DNA of 64,000 nt, from positions 310,001 to 374,000 of the forward strand of contig NZ_BMCT01000004.1 in the NCBI RefSeq assembly GCF_014635325.1, read 5' to 3'. The notes under the pieces are model-generated. The model was given only the letters and a program-made list of their open reading frames with translations. It had not been told where the DNA came from and did not search any database. Origin of the DNA: Azorhizobium oxalatiphilum. Its GTDB lineage: Bacteria > Pseudomonadota > Alphaproteobacteria > Rhizobiales > Xanthobacteraceae. Below, in pieces: positions 24,938 to 35,814 of this stretch (positions are counted from its first letter, which is position 1; each line of letters starts with the position of its first letter). The translations under genes were made by a program, and so were the position numbers.

Positions 24938-25132
24938 CGACTCGCGTCAGCGGGTGAGAGCTAAGAGGGAAGCCGGTGCGGCGCGATCTCCCATGGAGTT
25001 CGCACCTAGTCCGGCGCTGCCCCCGCAACTGTAAGCGGCGAGCCAAGGTCCATTCGAACCACTGGGAGCAATCCCGGGAAGGTCGGACCCATGGCGACGA
25101 CCCGCGAGCCAGGAGACCTGCCGCGACACCGA
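24938..25132 (+). promoter_or_regulatory. Cobalamin riboswitch in the nrdAB leader
   Basis: The plus strand carries the aptamer signature: GAGGGAAGCCGGTGCGG, GCTGCCCCCGCAACTGTAAG, CCACTGGGAGCAATCCCGGG and the B12 box GAGCCAGGAGACCTGCC (25106-25122). It is nearly identical to the metE copy over long stretches, including bases past the aptamer (ATCGTCCTCGGGCGGGGTGT). A GC-rich hairpin at 25174-25200, before the start at 25254, may be part of the expression platform. B12 should repress the B12-independent reductase. Confidence 0.93.
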
Positions 25133-25253
25133 AATCGTCCTCGGGCGGGGTGTCCCGGTGGAACGCTTGGCGGTCACGCCGGCTGTTCGCCGGGGCGTGA
25201 TCTTCCCTTGCGCGTCCGCTCGGCCTTTGCCCCCACATTTGGGGTCCAAGCCG

Positions 25254-28160
<2,907 letters not shown>

Positions 28161-28183
28161 GCAGAAAGTAAGGAAGAAAAGAC

Positions 28184-29308
28184 ATGCTCGACTGGTCCGA
28201 ACCCAAATCCAACGCTCCCACCCCGACCTTCCCCGGCCTCGCTCCTGCGGCGGCGGACGCCACCGGCCTCGGCGAGATCAACCGCTCCGGCGGTCGGGTC
28301 AGTGTTGATGAAAAGCGGATGATCAACTGCCGCGCCGACGTGAACCAGCTCCTGCCGATGAAGTACGGCTGGGCGTGGGAAAAGTATCTGAACGCCTGCA
28401 ACAACCATTGGATGCCCACCGAAGTGTCAATGCAGGCGGATATCGCGCTGTGGAAGTCGCGCGACGGCCTCTCCGAGGACGAGCGGCGCATGCTGAAGCG
28501 CAATCTCGGCTTCTTCGCCGCTTCCGAAAGTCTGGTGGCGAACAACATCGTGCTTGCCATCTACCGCCACCTCACCAATCCCGAATGCCGGCAATATCTG
28601 CTGCGGCAGGCGTTCGAAGAGGCGGTGCACACCCACACCTTCCAGTACATCGTGGAAAGCCTTGGCCTCGATGAGGGCGAGCTGTTCAACATGTATCGCG
28701 AGGTGCCCTCCATCACCGACAAGGCGGCCTGGGCGCTCAACCACACCCAGAGCCTTGATGATCCGCAGTTCCGCACCGGCACGCCGGAGACGGATCAGGC
28801 ATTCCTGCGCGATCTCGTGGCCTTCTACGTGGTGTTCGAGGGCATGTGGTTCTACACCGGCTTCGCCCAGATTCTCTCGCTCGGCCGGCGCAACAAGATG
28901 GTGGGCATCGCCGAGCAGTATCAGTACATCCTGCGCGACGAGAGCATCCATCTGAACTTCGGCATCGACGTGATCAACCAGATCAAGATCGAGAACCCGC
29001 ACCTGTGGACCCGTGCGTTCCAGGACGAGGTGCGCGGCATGCTGAAGGATGCGGCCGAGCTGGAAGCCGCCTACGGCCGGGACACCATGCCCCGTGGCCT
29101 CCTGGGCCTGAATGCGGCGCTGTGCGAGCAGTATATGCACTTCATCGCCAACCGTCGCTGCGCCCAGCTGGGCCTCGCCCCCGTGTTCCCGGAGACGGAA
29201 AATCCGTTCCCGTGGATGTCGGAAGCCATGGATCTGAAGAAGGAGAAGAACTTCTTCGAGACCCGCGTCATCGAATACCAGAACGGCGGCGCGCTGGCCT
29301 GGGATTGA
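28184..29308 (+). CDS. nrdB: Class I ribonucleotide reductase, beta subunit
   Basis: The 374-residue radical-generating subunit starts 23 bases after nrdA and is clearly co-transcribed. The iron-ligand motifs are present: Asp in [10 protein letters not shown], Glu in [29 protein letters not shown] with a Glu, a His and the Tyr that is the candidate radical site, [14 protein letters not shown], and [17 protein letters not shown]. The ligands are the normal ones for the diferric-tyrosyl class. The C-terminus ([11 protein letters not shown]) would dock on NrdA. Both genes share the B12 riboswitch. Confidence 0.95.
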   Translation: MLDWSEPKSNAPTPTFPGLAPAAADATGLGEINRSGGRVSVDEKRMINCRADVNQLLPMKYGWAWEKYLNACNNHWMPTEVSMQADIALWKSRDGLSEDERRMLKRNLGFFAASESLVANNIVLAIYRHLTNPECRQYLLRQAFEEAVHTHTFQYIVESLGLDEGELFNMYREVPSITDKAAWALNHTQSLDDPQFRTGTPETDQAFLRDLVAFYVVFEGMWFYTGFAQILSLGRRNKMVGIAEQYQYILRDESIHLNFGIDVINQIKIENPHLWTRAFQDEVRGMLKDAAELEAAYGRDTMPRGLLGLNAALCEQYMHFIANRRCAQLGLAPVFPETENPFPWMSEAMDLKKEKNFFETRVIEYQNGGALAWD

Positions 29309-29425
29309 GACGTTCCGGGCGTCCGCTGGTCTCCTGCGGGAGAAACGGCCGGCGCCCGGTCTCGCATCCGTCCCGGGCGTGATCCGCTATCGGATCGGCA
29401 TGCCGGTCGATCGACTGATGTCTGC

Positions 29426-30403
29426 CTACAGCCCGCCCGCTTGCGCGGTGTCCTTCGCATAGTCGCGCGGCGCGATGCCCGTGGCCTTCCGGAACGTCTT
29501 GCTGAAATGGCTGAGATTGGAGAAGCCGCTGGCCAGCGCCACGTCGGTGACGGAATGCCCGGCCCTGAGCATGGCGGAGGCGGCCTCGATCCGCACCGTG
29601 ATGAGATAGGCATGGATCGGCTGCCCCACCTGGGAGCGGAAGCCGGCCTTGAGCGTCTTCTCATTGAGGCTCACCGCCTTGGCGAGGCGGGTGATGGTCC
29701 AGGGCTCCTGCGGCCGAGCTTCGATGAGCCCCTGTGCCTCCGCCACCTTGCGCCGCAGACGCACCTGCGCGCCGGTCTCGCGCTCGCGTGCCTCCCAGAA
29801 CAGAGCGATTACGATGGCCAACACTTCCAGCGCCTTGGCCCGCAGATAGAGGCGGCGGATATCCTCGCGCCGGAAGCTGCAATCGAGCATCTGCCGGGCT
29901 GCGAGCAGCAGGGCCGGGGTCGCGGGAAAGCCGATCATGAGCGCGCCGAGATCCGGCATGCTGCGATCGGTCAGCATCCCGCCGATGTCCGCGCGCCAGA
30001 CCGGGCCGCCGATTTGCGAGAGCATCTCCGGATCGAAGCGGATGTCCACGAGCCGCAACCGCACGCCGCCATTCACCTTGTTGGTGCCGGCTATGGTGCG
30101 GTCGGTGGAGCACACCACCACCACGCCCGGCGTGATGCGCAAGGGTTGTCCGCCGTCGATGGAAATGCTGCCTTCGCCCTCCACGAACAGCGAGATGCTG
30201 AAGGTGGGCGGCCCTTCCACCGCGATCTCCACATCCTGTGGCGGCAGCACGTCGAGCATGGCGACCGAAAGGCCGCCGCCCAGTTCGTCCATCATCAAGT
30301 GGCGGTCCCAGCCGAAGTCGCGCACGGAGGGGGCGGCGGCGGTCAGCCAATCGGCATAGCCGTCTTCCCTGGGCTCGGTCATGGCGGCCTTCGGCTGTTT
30401 CAT
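29426..30403 (-). CDS. AraC family regulator, PchR-like
   Basis: The 325-residue protein has an N-terminal sensing region and a C-terminal AraC helix-turn-helix pair (TRLAKAVSLNEKTLKAGFRS, then DVALASGFSNLSHFSKTFRK). LNEKTLKAGF is typical of the PchR/siderophore group of AraC regulators. It is divergent from a TonB receptor and likely activates it in the presence of the siderophore. Start uncertain: ATG 30403 is used, but the ATG at 30382 has a better Shine-Dalgarno site (GAAGG) and a TTG lies at 30418. Confidence 0.88.
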   Translation of the reverse strand: MKQPKAAMTEPREDGYADWLTAAAPSVRDFGWDRHLMMDELGGGLSVAMLDVLPPQDVEIAVEGPPTFSISLFVEGEGSISIDGGQPLRITPGVVVVCSTDRTIAGTNKVNGGVRLRLVDIRFDPEMLSQIGGPVWRADIGGMLTDRSMPDLGALMIGFPATPALLLAARQMLDCSFRREDIRRLYLRAKALEVLAIVIALFWEARERETGAQVRLRRKVAEAQGLIEARPQEPWTITRLAKAVSLNEKTLKAGFRSQVGQPIHAYLITVRIEAASAMLRAGHSVTDVALASGFSNLSHFSKTFRKATGIAPRDYAKDTAQAGGL

Positions 30404-30467
30404 TCGCGGCGACCCCAAAAATCCCCGATCAGCAAAATGCCATCCCCGAAAGCGTTAGACACGGATA

Positions 30468-30484
30468 TCGATAGTTCATATCGA
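30468..30484. promoter_or_regulatory. Inverted repeat, candidate AraC/PchR-like operator
   Basis: TCGATA (30468-30473) and TATCGA (30479-30484) form a perfect inverted repeat with a 5-base spacer in the divergent promoter region between the AraC regulator and the TonB receptor. Confidence 0.45.
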
Positions 30485-30522
30485 CCGATCAACGCAAATT
30501 TATGGCCGGAGATAGTTTAGAA

Positions 30523-32583
30523 ATGATCTCAAATAGAAAAGCCATCCCGGCATTTGTTTGTATGTCTCTTATTTCCGGCCCGGCGCTGGCCCAGCAGAGC
30601 GGAGCTTCCGACAGCGGAACGATCGATCTTGAAGCCGTCACCGTCACCGCCGGCAAGCGCGCGCAGGAGCTGGAGAAGGTGGACGGCGCCGTGTCGGCCC
30701 GCAGTGGCGAGGAGTTGCAGCAGGCCGGCGTAACCACCGTGGCCGACCTTGAGAAGGTTTTCCCCGGCCTCGTGATTCGCACGCGCGGCAACCGCGCCTA
30801 CGCCAATATCACGGTGCGCGGCATGTCCTCACCGGACTTCTACAATCCGACCGTTCAGGTCTATGTGGACGGCGTTCCCCAGCAGCCCTCCGCCTTCACC
30901 CAGCCGCTGCTGGACGTTGAGCGCGTTGAGTTCCTGCGCGGCCCGCAGGGTACGCTCTATGGCCGCAATGCTTATGGCGGCGTCATCAACATCATCACCA
31001 GGAAGGCCGAGACCGGCCGCCTCGCCGTGACCCTCAACGGCGCCAATCTGGAGGCCGGCGGCGAGCTTGTGGGCACCGTGCCGCTCGTGCCGCATTCCAC
31101 CTGGCTCGACGTGGGCGTGAAGGCGGAGCGTGCTTTCGGCTCCATCAGCGATGTGTCCACCGGCGCCAACAATGTGGACACCGCCACCGACATGATCGGC
31201 CGCGTGGCGCTGCGCTACGCGCCGCAAGGCGGCATCTTCGACGGCTCGCTGGTGGTGAGCCGCGAGCATACACGCAGCCGCGAGGAGATTTATCTCCTCG
31301 ATTCGAAGATCAACAATCGCGAATACTACAGTGCGACGCAGGGCCCGGTACCGCTGCTGGACCGCACCGTGACCACCATCGCCGCCACCGGCAACTGGCA
31401 GCTGGGCGATGTGAAGGTCACGTCCGTCACCTCCTATCAGGATGTGGACATGACCCGCGACATCGCTGCCGGCCCCGGCCTGCTGATGTCCTTCCCGGAG
31501 ACGGACCGTGCCATCTCGCAGGAACTGCGCGCCGCTTACGATGCGGGCGGCCCGCTCGCCATCGTCGGCGGCCTGTTCTACCAGAATGACCGCTTCACGC
31601 GGAATGCGCAGGGCTACGCCGGCTTCTATGGCGACAGCGACAATGTGGTGAAGACCGACAGCTACGCCGCTTTCGGCGAGGCCACCTGGCACATCACCGA
31701 TCGGCTCGACCTCACCGGCGGCCTGCGTTTGTCCTATGACGAAACGTCCATCGACTTCACCCGCTACGGCAGCAATTACTTTGGCTATTATGCCGGAAGC
31801 TTCTCGAACTCCGCGGACTTCACCGGCACGACGCCGAAGATCTCGCTCGGTTATCAGCTGACCGACACCACCCGCGTCTACGGCCTGATCTCGAAGGGCT
31901 ACAAGCCGGGCGGCTTCAACCACGCCGTGACCTATCCGGACGATGCCAACGCCTATGATCCGGAAACCGCGTGGAACTATGAAGTGGGCGTGCGCACCGC
32001 GACGCCGGATCGCCGCATCGAGCTGTCCACCTCGCTCTATTACATCAACTCCGACAACAAGCAGATCTATGTGGGGCCGGTGGGCTTCCAGGTGATCCGC
32101 AACGTGGGCAAGGCGGAAAGCACCGGCGTGGAGGTGGAGGCCCGCTGGAAGGCCACGGATCGCCTCTCGTTTGGCGCCACCGCCACCTATGGGCGCTCCA
32201 CCTTCACCGATTATGTCGATCCCACCACCGGCACCAGCTACAACGGCAACACGCTGCCCTATGCGCCTAACGCCACCGCCAACCTGATGGCGCGCTACGC
32301 GTTCGATCAGACGCTCATCAACGGCACCATCGCTGCCGAGGGTGCTGTTCACTACGTGTCGAAGACCTATTTCGACGAGGCCAACACGCTGTCCCAGCCG
32401 GACTACACCACCGTGGACGCCTCGCTGGAACTGGCGTGGAACTCTGGCGTCAGCTTCAAGCTGTTCGCCTCCAACATCTTCGACGAGACCTATCGCACCT
32501 ATTCCTACGCCTCCGGCGCCAACGTCTTCAGCAACGTGGCGCAGGGCCGGCTCGTGGGCATCGAGCTGCGCGGGGCCTTCTGA
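30523..32583 (+). CDS. TonB-dependent outer-membrane siderophore receptor
   Basis: The 686-residue protein begins with a signal peptide ending ISGPALAQQ. A plug domain follows (DLEAVTVTAGKRAQELEKV, NITVRGMSSPDFYNPTVQVY, GPQGTLYGRNAYGGVINIIT), and then a 22-strand-type barrel ending in the classic terminal Phe (GIELRGAF). The start may instead be the ATG at 30502, which would add seven polar residues before the signal peptide. It overlaps the following MFS gene by one base (TGATG). The PchR-like regulator and RhtX/FptX-like permease beside it point to ferric siderophore as cargo. No siderophore biosynthesis genes are present, so it probably imports foreign siderophores. Confidence 0.93.
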   Translation: MISNRKAIPAFVCMSLISGPALAQQSGASDSGTIDLEAVTVTAGKRAQELEKVDGAVSARSGEELQQAGVTTVADLEKVFPGLVIRTRGNRAYANITVRGMSSPDFYNPTVQVYVDGVPQQPSAFTQPLLDVERVEFLRGPQGTLYGRNAYGGVINIITRKAETGRLAVTLNGANLEAGGELVGTVPLVPHSTWLDVGVKAERAFGSISDVSTGANNVDTATDMIGRVALRYAPQGGIFDGSLVVSREHTRSREEIYLLDSKINNREYYSATQGPVPLLDRTVTTIAATGNWQLGDVKVTSVTSYQDVDMTRDIAAGPGLLMSFPETDRAISQELRAAYDAGGPLAIVGGLFYQNDRFTRNAQGYAGFYGDSDNVVKTDSYAAFGEATWHITDRLDLTGGLRLSYDETSIDFTRYGSNYFGYYAGSFSNSADFTGTTPKISLGYQLTDTTRVYGLISKGYKPGGFNHAVTYPDDANAYDPETAWNYEVGVRTATPDRRIELSTSLYYINSDNKQIYVGPVGFQVIRNVGKAESTGVEVEARWKATDRLSFGATATYGRSTFTDYVDPTTGTSYNGNTLPYAPNATANLMARYAFDQTLINGTIAAEGAVHYVSKTYFDEANTLSQPDYTTVDASLELAWNSGVSFKLFASNIFDETYRTYSYASGANVFSNVAQGRLVGIELRGAF

Positions 32584-33821
32584 TGGCAGTATTGACGGAA
32601 TCGCGCGGCCTGCCGCTGCCGCGTGTTCTCCTGGCGATCGGTGGCGTCTATGTGGCGCAGAGCCTCGTCGGCGGCCTGAGCTTCATGGGCATACCCACGG
32701 CGCTCAGGGCGCAGGGGCTGGGGCTGGAAGTGCTCAGCCTCGTCTCGCTGCTGATGCTGCCCTGGGCGCTGAAATTCATCTGGGCGCCCTATGTGGAGCG
32801 CTACCGCATCCGGCCCGATGGACGCCGTCGTTCACGGCGCGTCGTGATCGTCGGGGAGCTTCTGTGCGTAGCCGCCCTCGCGCTCGCAGCGGTGGTCGGC
32901 CCGCAGAGCCTGTCCATCCTTCTTGCCGTGATGGCGCTGGTTGCCCTCGCGTCCGCCACCGTCGACATCGCTGCCGATGCCTTTGCGATCGAGCAGCTCT
33001 CGGCCGCCAACCGTGGCTGGGGCAATGTCGCCCAGGTGGGGGGAGCGTATTTCGGCATCCTCATCGGTGGCGGCCTGTTCCTCTGGCTGTTGCCATACTG
33101 GGGCTGGACCAACAGCCTGCTGGTCATGGCGTGCGGCGTGCTGCTGCTCACCATTCCCTTCGCCTTCACCCAGGATCCGGCGCCGACCATTCCGCAGGCC
33201 GGTCCCGCGCACCGCCCCTCCCTTGGATATGCCTTGCGTCGGCGGGAGGTGCGTTTCGGTCTCGCCATCACCATGCTGTTCGAGCTTGGCGTGCGTCTGG
33301 TGCAGTCCGTCGGCGGTCCTCTGCTGGTGGATCGGGGCGTTGATCTGCAACTCATCGGCACGCTGAACGCGGGCGGCGCCGTGCTGGCGGGGCTCACCGG
33401 CACTATCGCCGGTGGACTTCTGGTGAAGGGGCTTGGCTTCCGCAACGCGGTGGTCGCTGCCATGTCGGCGCAGGTTCTGGTGCTTGCTCTCTATGCGGGG
33501 GCGGTCATCCTCGTGCTGCCGAATGAAGTGTTGATCGGCTGCTCCGTGGCGCTGTCCTTCGCCATGGCCATGGGGTTCGTGGCGCTCTACGCCCAGCTCA
33601 TGGGTCTGTCCTCTCTCAAGCAGGCCGGCGTGGACTTCACTTTGTTCCAGTGCGCCGATGCGTTCATGGCCGGGCTTGCCGGATTTGCCGGCGGCCAGCT
33701 CGCCGGCCGGCTGGGCTATGGCGCCAGCTTCGGCCTTGCGGCGGCAGTCGCGCTTGTTGGCCTTGCCGTCATTCCCTCCCTGCTGCGGCGTGCCGCCGCC
33801 TGTGCCGACGTGAAAGGTTGA
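32583..33821 (+). CDS. MFS transporter, RhtX/FptX-like siderophore permease
   Basis: The 412-residue protein has about twelve hydrophobic segments. The opening GGLSFMGIPTALRAQGLGLE and LMLPWALKFIWAPYVERYRI fits the single-component inner-membrane siderophore permeases RhtX and FptX, which import ferric siderophore without an ABC system. A relation to AmpG is an alternative in the same superfamily branch. The ATG at 32583 shares a base with the receptor stop, so translation is coupled. The receptor would bring the complex to the periplasm and this protein into the cytoplasm. Confidence 0.85.
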   Translation: MAVLTESRGLPLPRVLLAIGGVYVAQSLVGGLSFMGIPTALRAQGLGLEVLSLVSLLMLPWALKFIWAPYVERYRIRPDGRRRSRRVVIVGELLCVAALALAAVVGPQSLSILLAVMALVALASATVDIAADAFAIEQLSAANRGWGNVAQVGGAYFGILIGGGLFLWLLPYWGWTNSLLVMACGVLLLTIPFAFTQDPAPTIPQAGPAHRPSLGYALRRREVRFGLAITMLFELGVRLVQSVGGPLLVDRGVDLQLIGTLNAGGAVLAGLTGTIAGGLLVKGLGFRNAVVAAMSAQVLVLALYAGAVILVLPNEVLIGCSVALSFAMAMGFVALYAQLMGLSSLKQAGVDFTLFQCADAFMAGLAGFAGGQLAGRLGYGASFGLAAAVALVGLAVIPSLLRRAAACADVKG

Positions 33822-33824
33822 ACC

Positions 33825-34997
33825 ATGCCGAAGGTTGTGATTTCGGGAGCCGGCGTGGCCGGTCTCGCCGCCGCCTGGTGGCTGGCGCGCGCCGGCTGGT
33901 CGGTGGTGGTGGTTGAGCGGGCGGCCGACCTGCGCACCGGCGGCTATATGATGAGCCTGTCCGGCGCCGGCCACACCGCCGCCGCTTCCATGGGGCTGAT
34001 GCGGCAGCTGGAGGAGCGCGCCTTCAACGTTGCGGAGAACGTCTATCGTGACCGCAGGGGGCGCGAGGTGCTGCGCCTGCACTACAAGGACTTCATCGCG
34101 GGGCTCGATCACATCGCCCTCAAGCGCACCGAGCTTGTGGAGGCGCTGCGCGTGGACCTGCCGGCAGAGGTCGAGATCGTTCATGGCACCACCATCACCC
34201 ATGTGGCGGATGGCGTCTCATCTGCTGAGATGACGCTCAGTGACGGCCGGCAGCTGGAAGCGGACCTCTTGCTGGTGGCGGACGGCATGCGCTCGCAGCT
34301 GCGCAACACGCTGTTCGCCTCCGAGGCCGAATGCCTGAAGCCGCTGGGCTATCGCTTCGCCGTCTATGATCTGCCCGATCGCCTGCACCTCGGCATCGAT
34401 TTCGTCTCCTATGCGGAGCCGGGCCATATCGTCGAATATTACACGCTGGCGGAAGGGCGCATCGCGGTCCTTCATGTCTGGCATTCGGCCGAGAGCGGGC
34501 CGGTGGAAGCGTCCCGGCGCTGGGAGATGCTGGAGCGCATCTCCGCCAACAGCAACAGCGTGGTGCGCGAGCAGATGGCCATCGCAAAAGAGAGCGGCGC
34601 CGTGCCGCTGATCGACGACCTGTCGCTGGTGGAGCTGCCGTGCTGGTCCAAGGGCCGGGTGCTGCTGCTGGGCGATGCCGCCCATAGCCTGACCCTGATC
34701 TCGGGGCAGGGTGCCGGCATGGCCATGGCCTCCGCAGCCATCCTCGCCGCCGAGCTGGCGCAGCGCGATATTCCTGCGGCGCTGGCGGCCCATGAGGCCC
34801 GGCTGCGGCCCACCATCCTCACGCTTCAGGCGCGCAGCCGGAAGATGGCCGGCATGTTCGTGCCGCGTACCGCATGGGCGTTCGAGCTGCGCAACCTGTT
34901 CATGCGTCTTGTGCCCCGCAACTGGCTGGGCCGCTATTTCCTGAATGCGGCCAAGTCGGAGATCCTCGCCACGCAGGAGGTGCCTGGCGGCAGGTGA
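33825..34997 (+). CDS. FAD-dependent monooxygenase
   Basis: The 390-residue protein has the N-terminal Rossmann GxGxxG (VVISGAGVAGLAAAWWLARA), the middle LLLVADGMRSQLR motif and the flavin motif RVLLLGDAAHSLTLISGQGA of group A aromatic hydroxylases (PHBH/TetX type). It starts 4 bases after the MFS gene and so belongs to the uptake operon. A role in oxidising the imported siderophore to free the iron, or to disarm it, is a reasonable inference; siderophore-inactivating flavoproteins of this exact kind are not something I can cite. Confidence 0.85.
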   Translation: MPKVVISGAGVAGLAAAWWLARAGWSVVVVERAADLRTGGYMMSLSGAGHTAAASMGLMRQLEERAFNVAENVYRDRRGREVLRLHYKDFIAGLDHIALKRTELVEALRVDLPAEVEIVHGTTITHVADGVSSAEMTLSDGRQLEADLLLVADGMRSQLRNTLFASEAECLKPLGYRFAVYDLPDRLHLGIDFVSYAEPGHIVEYYTLAEGRIAVLHVWHSAESGPVEASRRWEMLERISANSNSVVREQMAIAKESGAVPLIDDLSLVELPCWSKGRVLLLGDAAHSLTLISGQGAGMAMASAAILAAELAQRDIPAALAAHEARLRPTILTLQARSRKMAGMFVPRTAWAFELRNLFMRLVPRNWLGRYFLNAAKSEILATQEVPGGR

Positions 34998-35034
34998 CAT
35001 AGGCCCGCGTGCCGGCCGGGTTCCTGCCGGGCAA

Positions 35035-35060
35035 GGCGATCCGGGCCTGCCCGGATCGCC
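35035..35060. terminator. Strong bidirectional hairpin between convergent genes
   Basis: GGCGATCCGGGC (35035-35046) and GCCCGGATCGCC (35049-35060) pair perfectly, with AAGG-like and CCTT flanks, between the converging FAD monooxygenase and GntR genes. It probably ends transcription from both sides. Confidence 0.7.
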
Positions 35061-35067
35061 CTTCTGC

Positions 35068-35751
35068 TCAGCGCCCGCCGGGGCGTAAGCGGCCTTCGAT
35101 GGCGGCAATATAGGTGTCGCGCGAGGGGGCAAGATGCTGCCGGCATAAGGCAACGAGTGCTGCGCGCGCGCCCTGCGCCAGCGCGTCGATCATGGCGAGA
35201 TGCTCGTCGCGGGAGCGGGCCAGATGCTCCGCGCTGGCGGCGGTCATGGAACGGGCGCCATGCACCTTCTGGGCTAGGGTCTGGATCATATCCGCCAGAT
35301 GGGGATTGCCGCAGGCGCCGAACAGCGCCTCGTGGAAGCGCATGTTGGCGCGGAAGGCGGCGCGGAAATCTCCGCGCGCCACGGCGTCCGAATGCCCGCT
35401 CTGGATGGCGCGCAGGCCGGCCAGCACGTCGGGGGCAGGGGGCAGGGGGATCTGTTCGGCTGCCAGCGTTTCCAGCACCTCGCGCACGGAATAGATCTGC
35501 CGCACGTCGGCGGGGGCGAGCAGCTTCACGAAGGCCCCCCGGTTGGGGATGCGCTCCACGAGACCCACCCGCTCCAGCTCGGTCAGCGCCTCACGCATCA
35601 CATGGCGCTTCACGCCGAGGCGCTCGGCCAGTTCCTCCTCCACCAGCCGCTCGCGCGGCAGCAGCCAGCCAAGGACGATCTCCTCCTCCAGAGTGGCGGC
35701 GATGGCGCGGACGCGATCGGGCGTCTGTAGCTTCGGGACGGCGCCGGACAT
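35068..35751 (-). CDS. GntR family regulator, FCD subgroup
   Basis: The 227-residue regulator has an N-terminal winged helix (LEEEIVLGWLLPRERLVEEE, GVKRHVMREALTELERVGLV) and a C-terminal FCD ligand domain with the typical RANMRFHEALFGACGNPHLA and SRDEHLAMIDAL histidine positions. FCD proteins respond to small organic acids. It is divergent from the dehydratase gene; ATTGTTGACAAT (35775-35786) between them is a fitting operator. It probably represses the dehydratase and itself until a sugar acid appears. Confidence 0.9.
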   Translation of the reverse strand: MSGAVPKLQTPDRVRAIAATLEEEIVLGWLLPRERLVEEELAERLGVKRHVMREALTELERVGLVERIPNRGAFVKLLAPADVRQIYSVREVLETLAAEQIPLPPAPDVLAGLRAIQSGHSDAVARGDFRAAFRANMRFHEALFGACGNPHLADMIQTLAQKVHGARSMTAASAEHLARSRDEHLAMIDALAQGARAALVALCRQHLAPSRDTYIAAIEGRLRPGGR

Positions 35752-35774
35752 GCAGTTCAGAACCCTTCAACAAG

Positions 35775-35786
35775 ATTGTTGACAAT
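35775..35786. promoter_or_regulatory. Palindromic operator ATTGTTGACAAT
   Basis: A near-perfect 12-bp palindrome (ATTGT-TG-ACAAT) lies between the divergent GntR and dehydratase genes, 24 bases before the GntR start and 28 before the dehydratase ATG at 35815. TTGT-N2-ACAA words are typical of FCD-type GntR sites. Confidence 0.7.
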
Positions 35787-35814
35787 TTTGGCGACTATGG
35801 CCTTCCATAGCCGC

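Noticed and set aside
30829-32352. 507-codon minus-strand open frame opposite the TonB receptor
   Set aside because: It lies entirely antisense to a well-recognised receptor; Gly/Val-rich shadow sequence.
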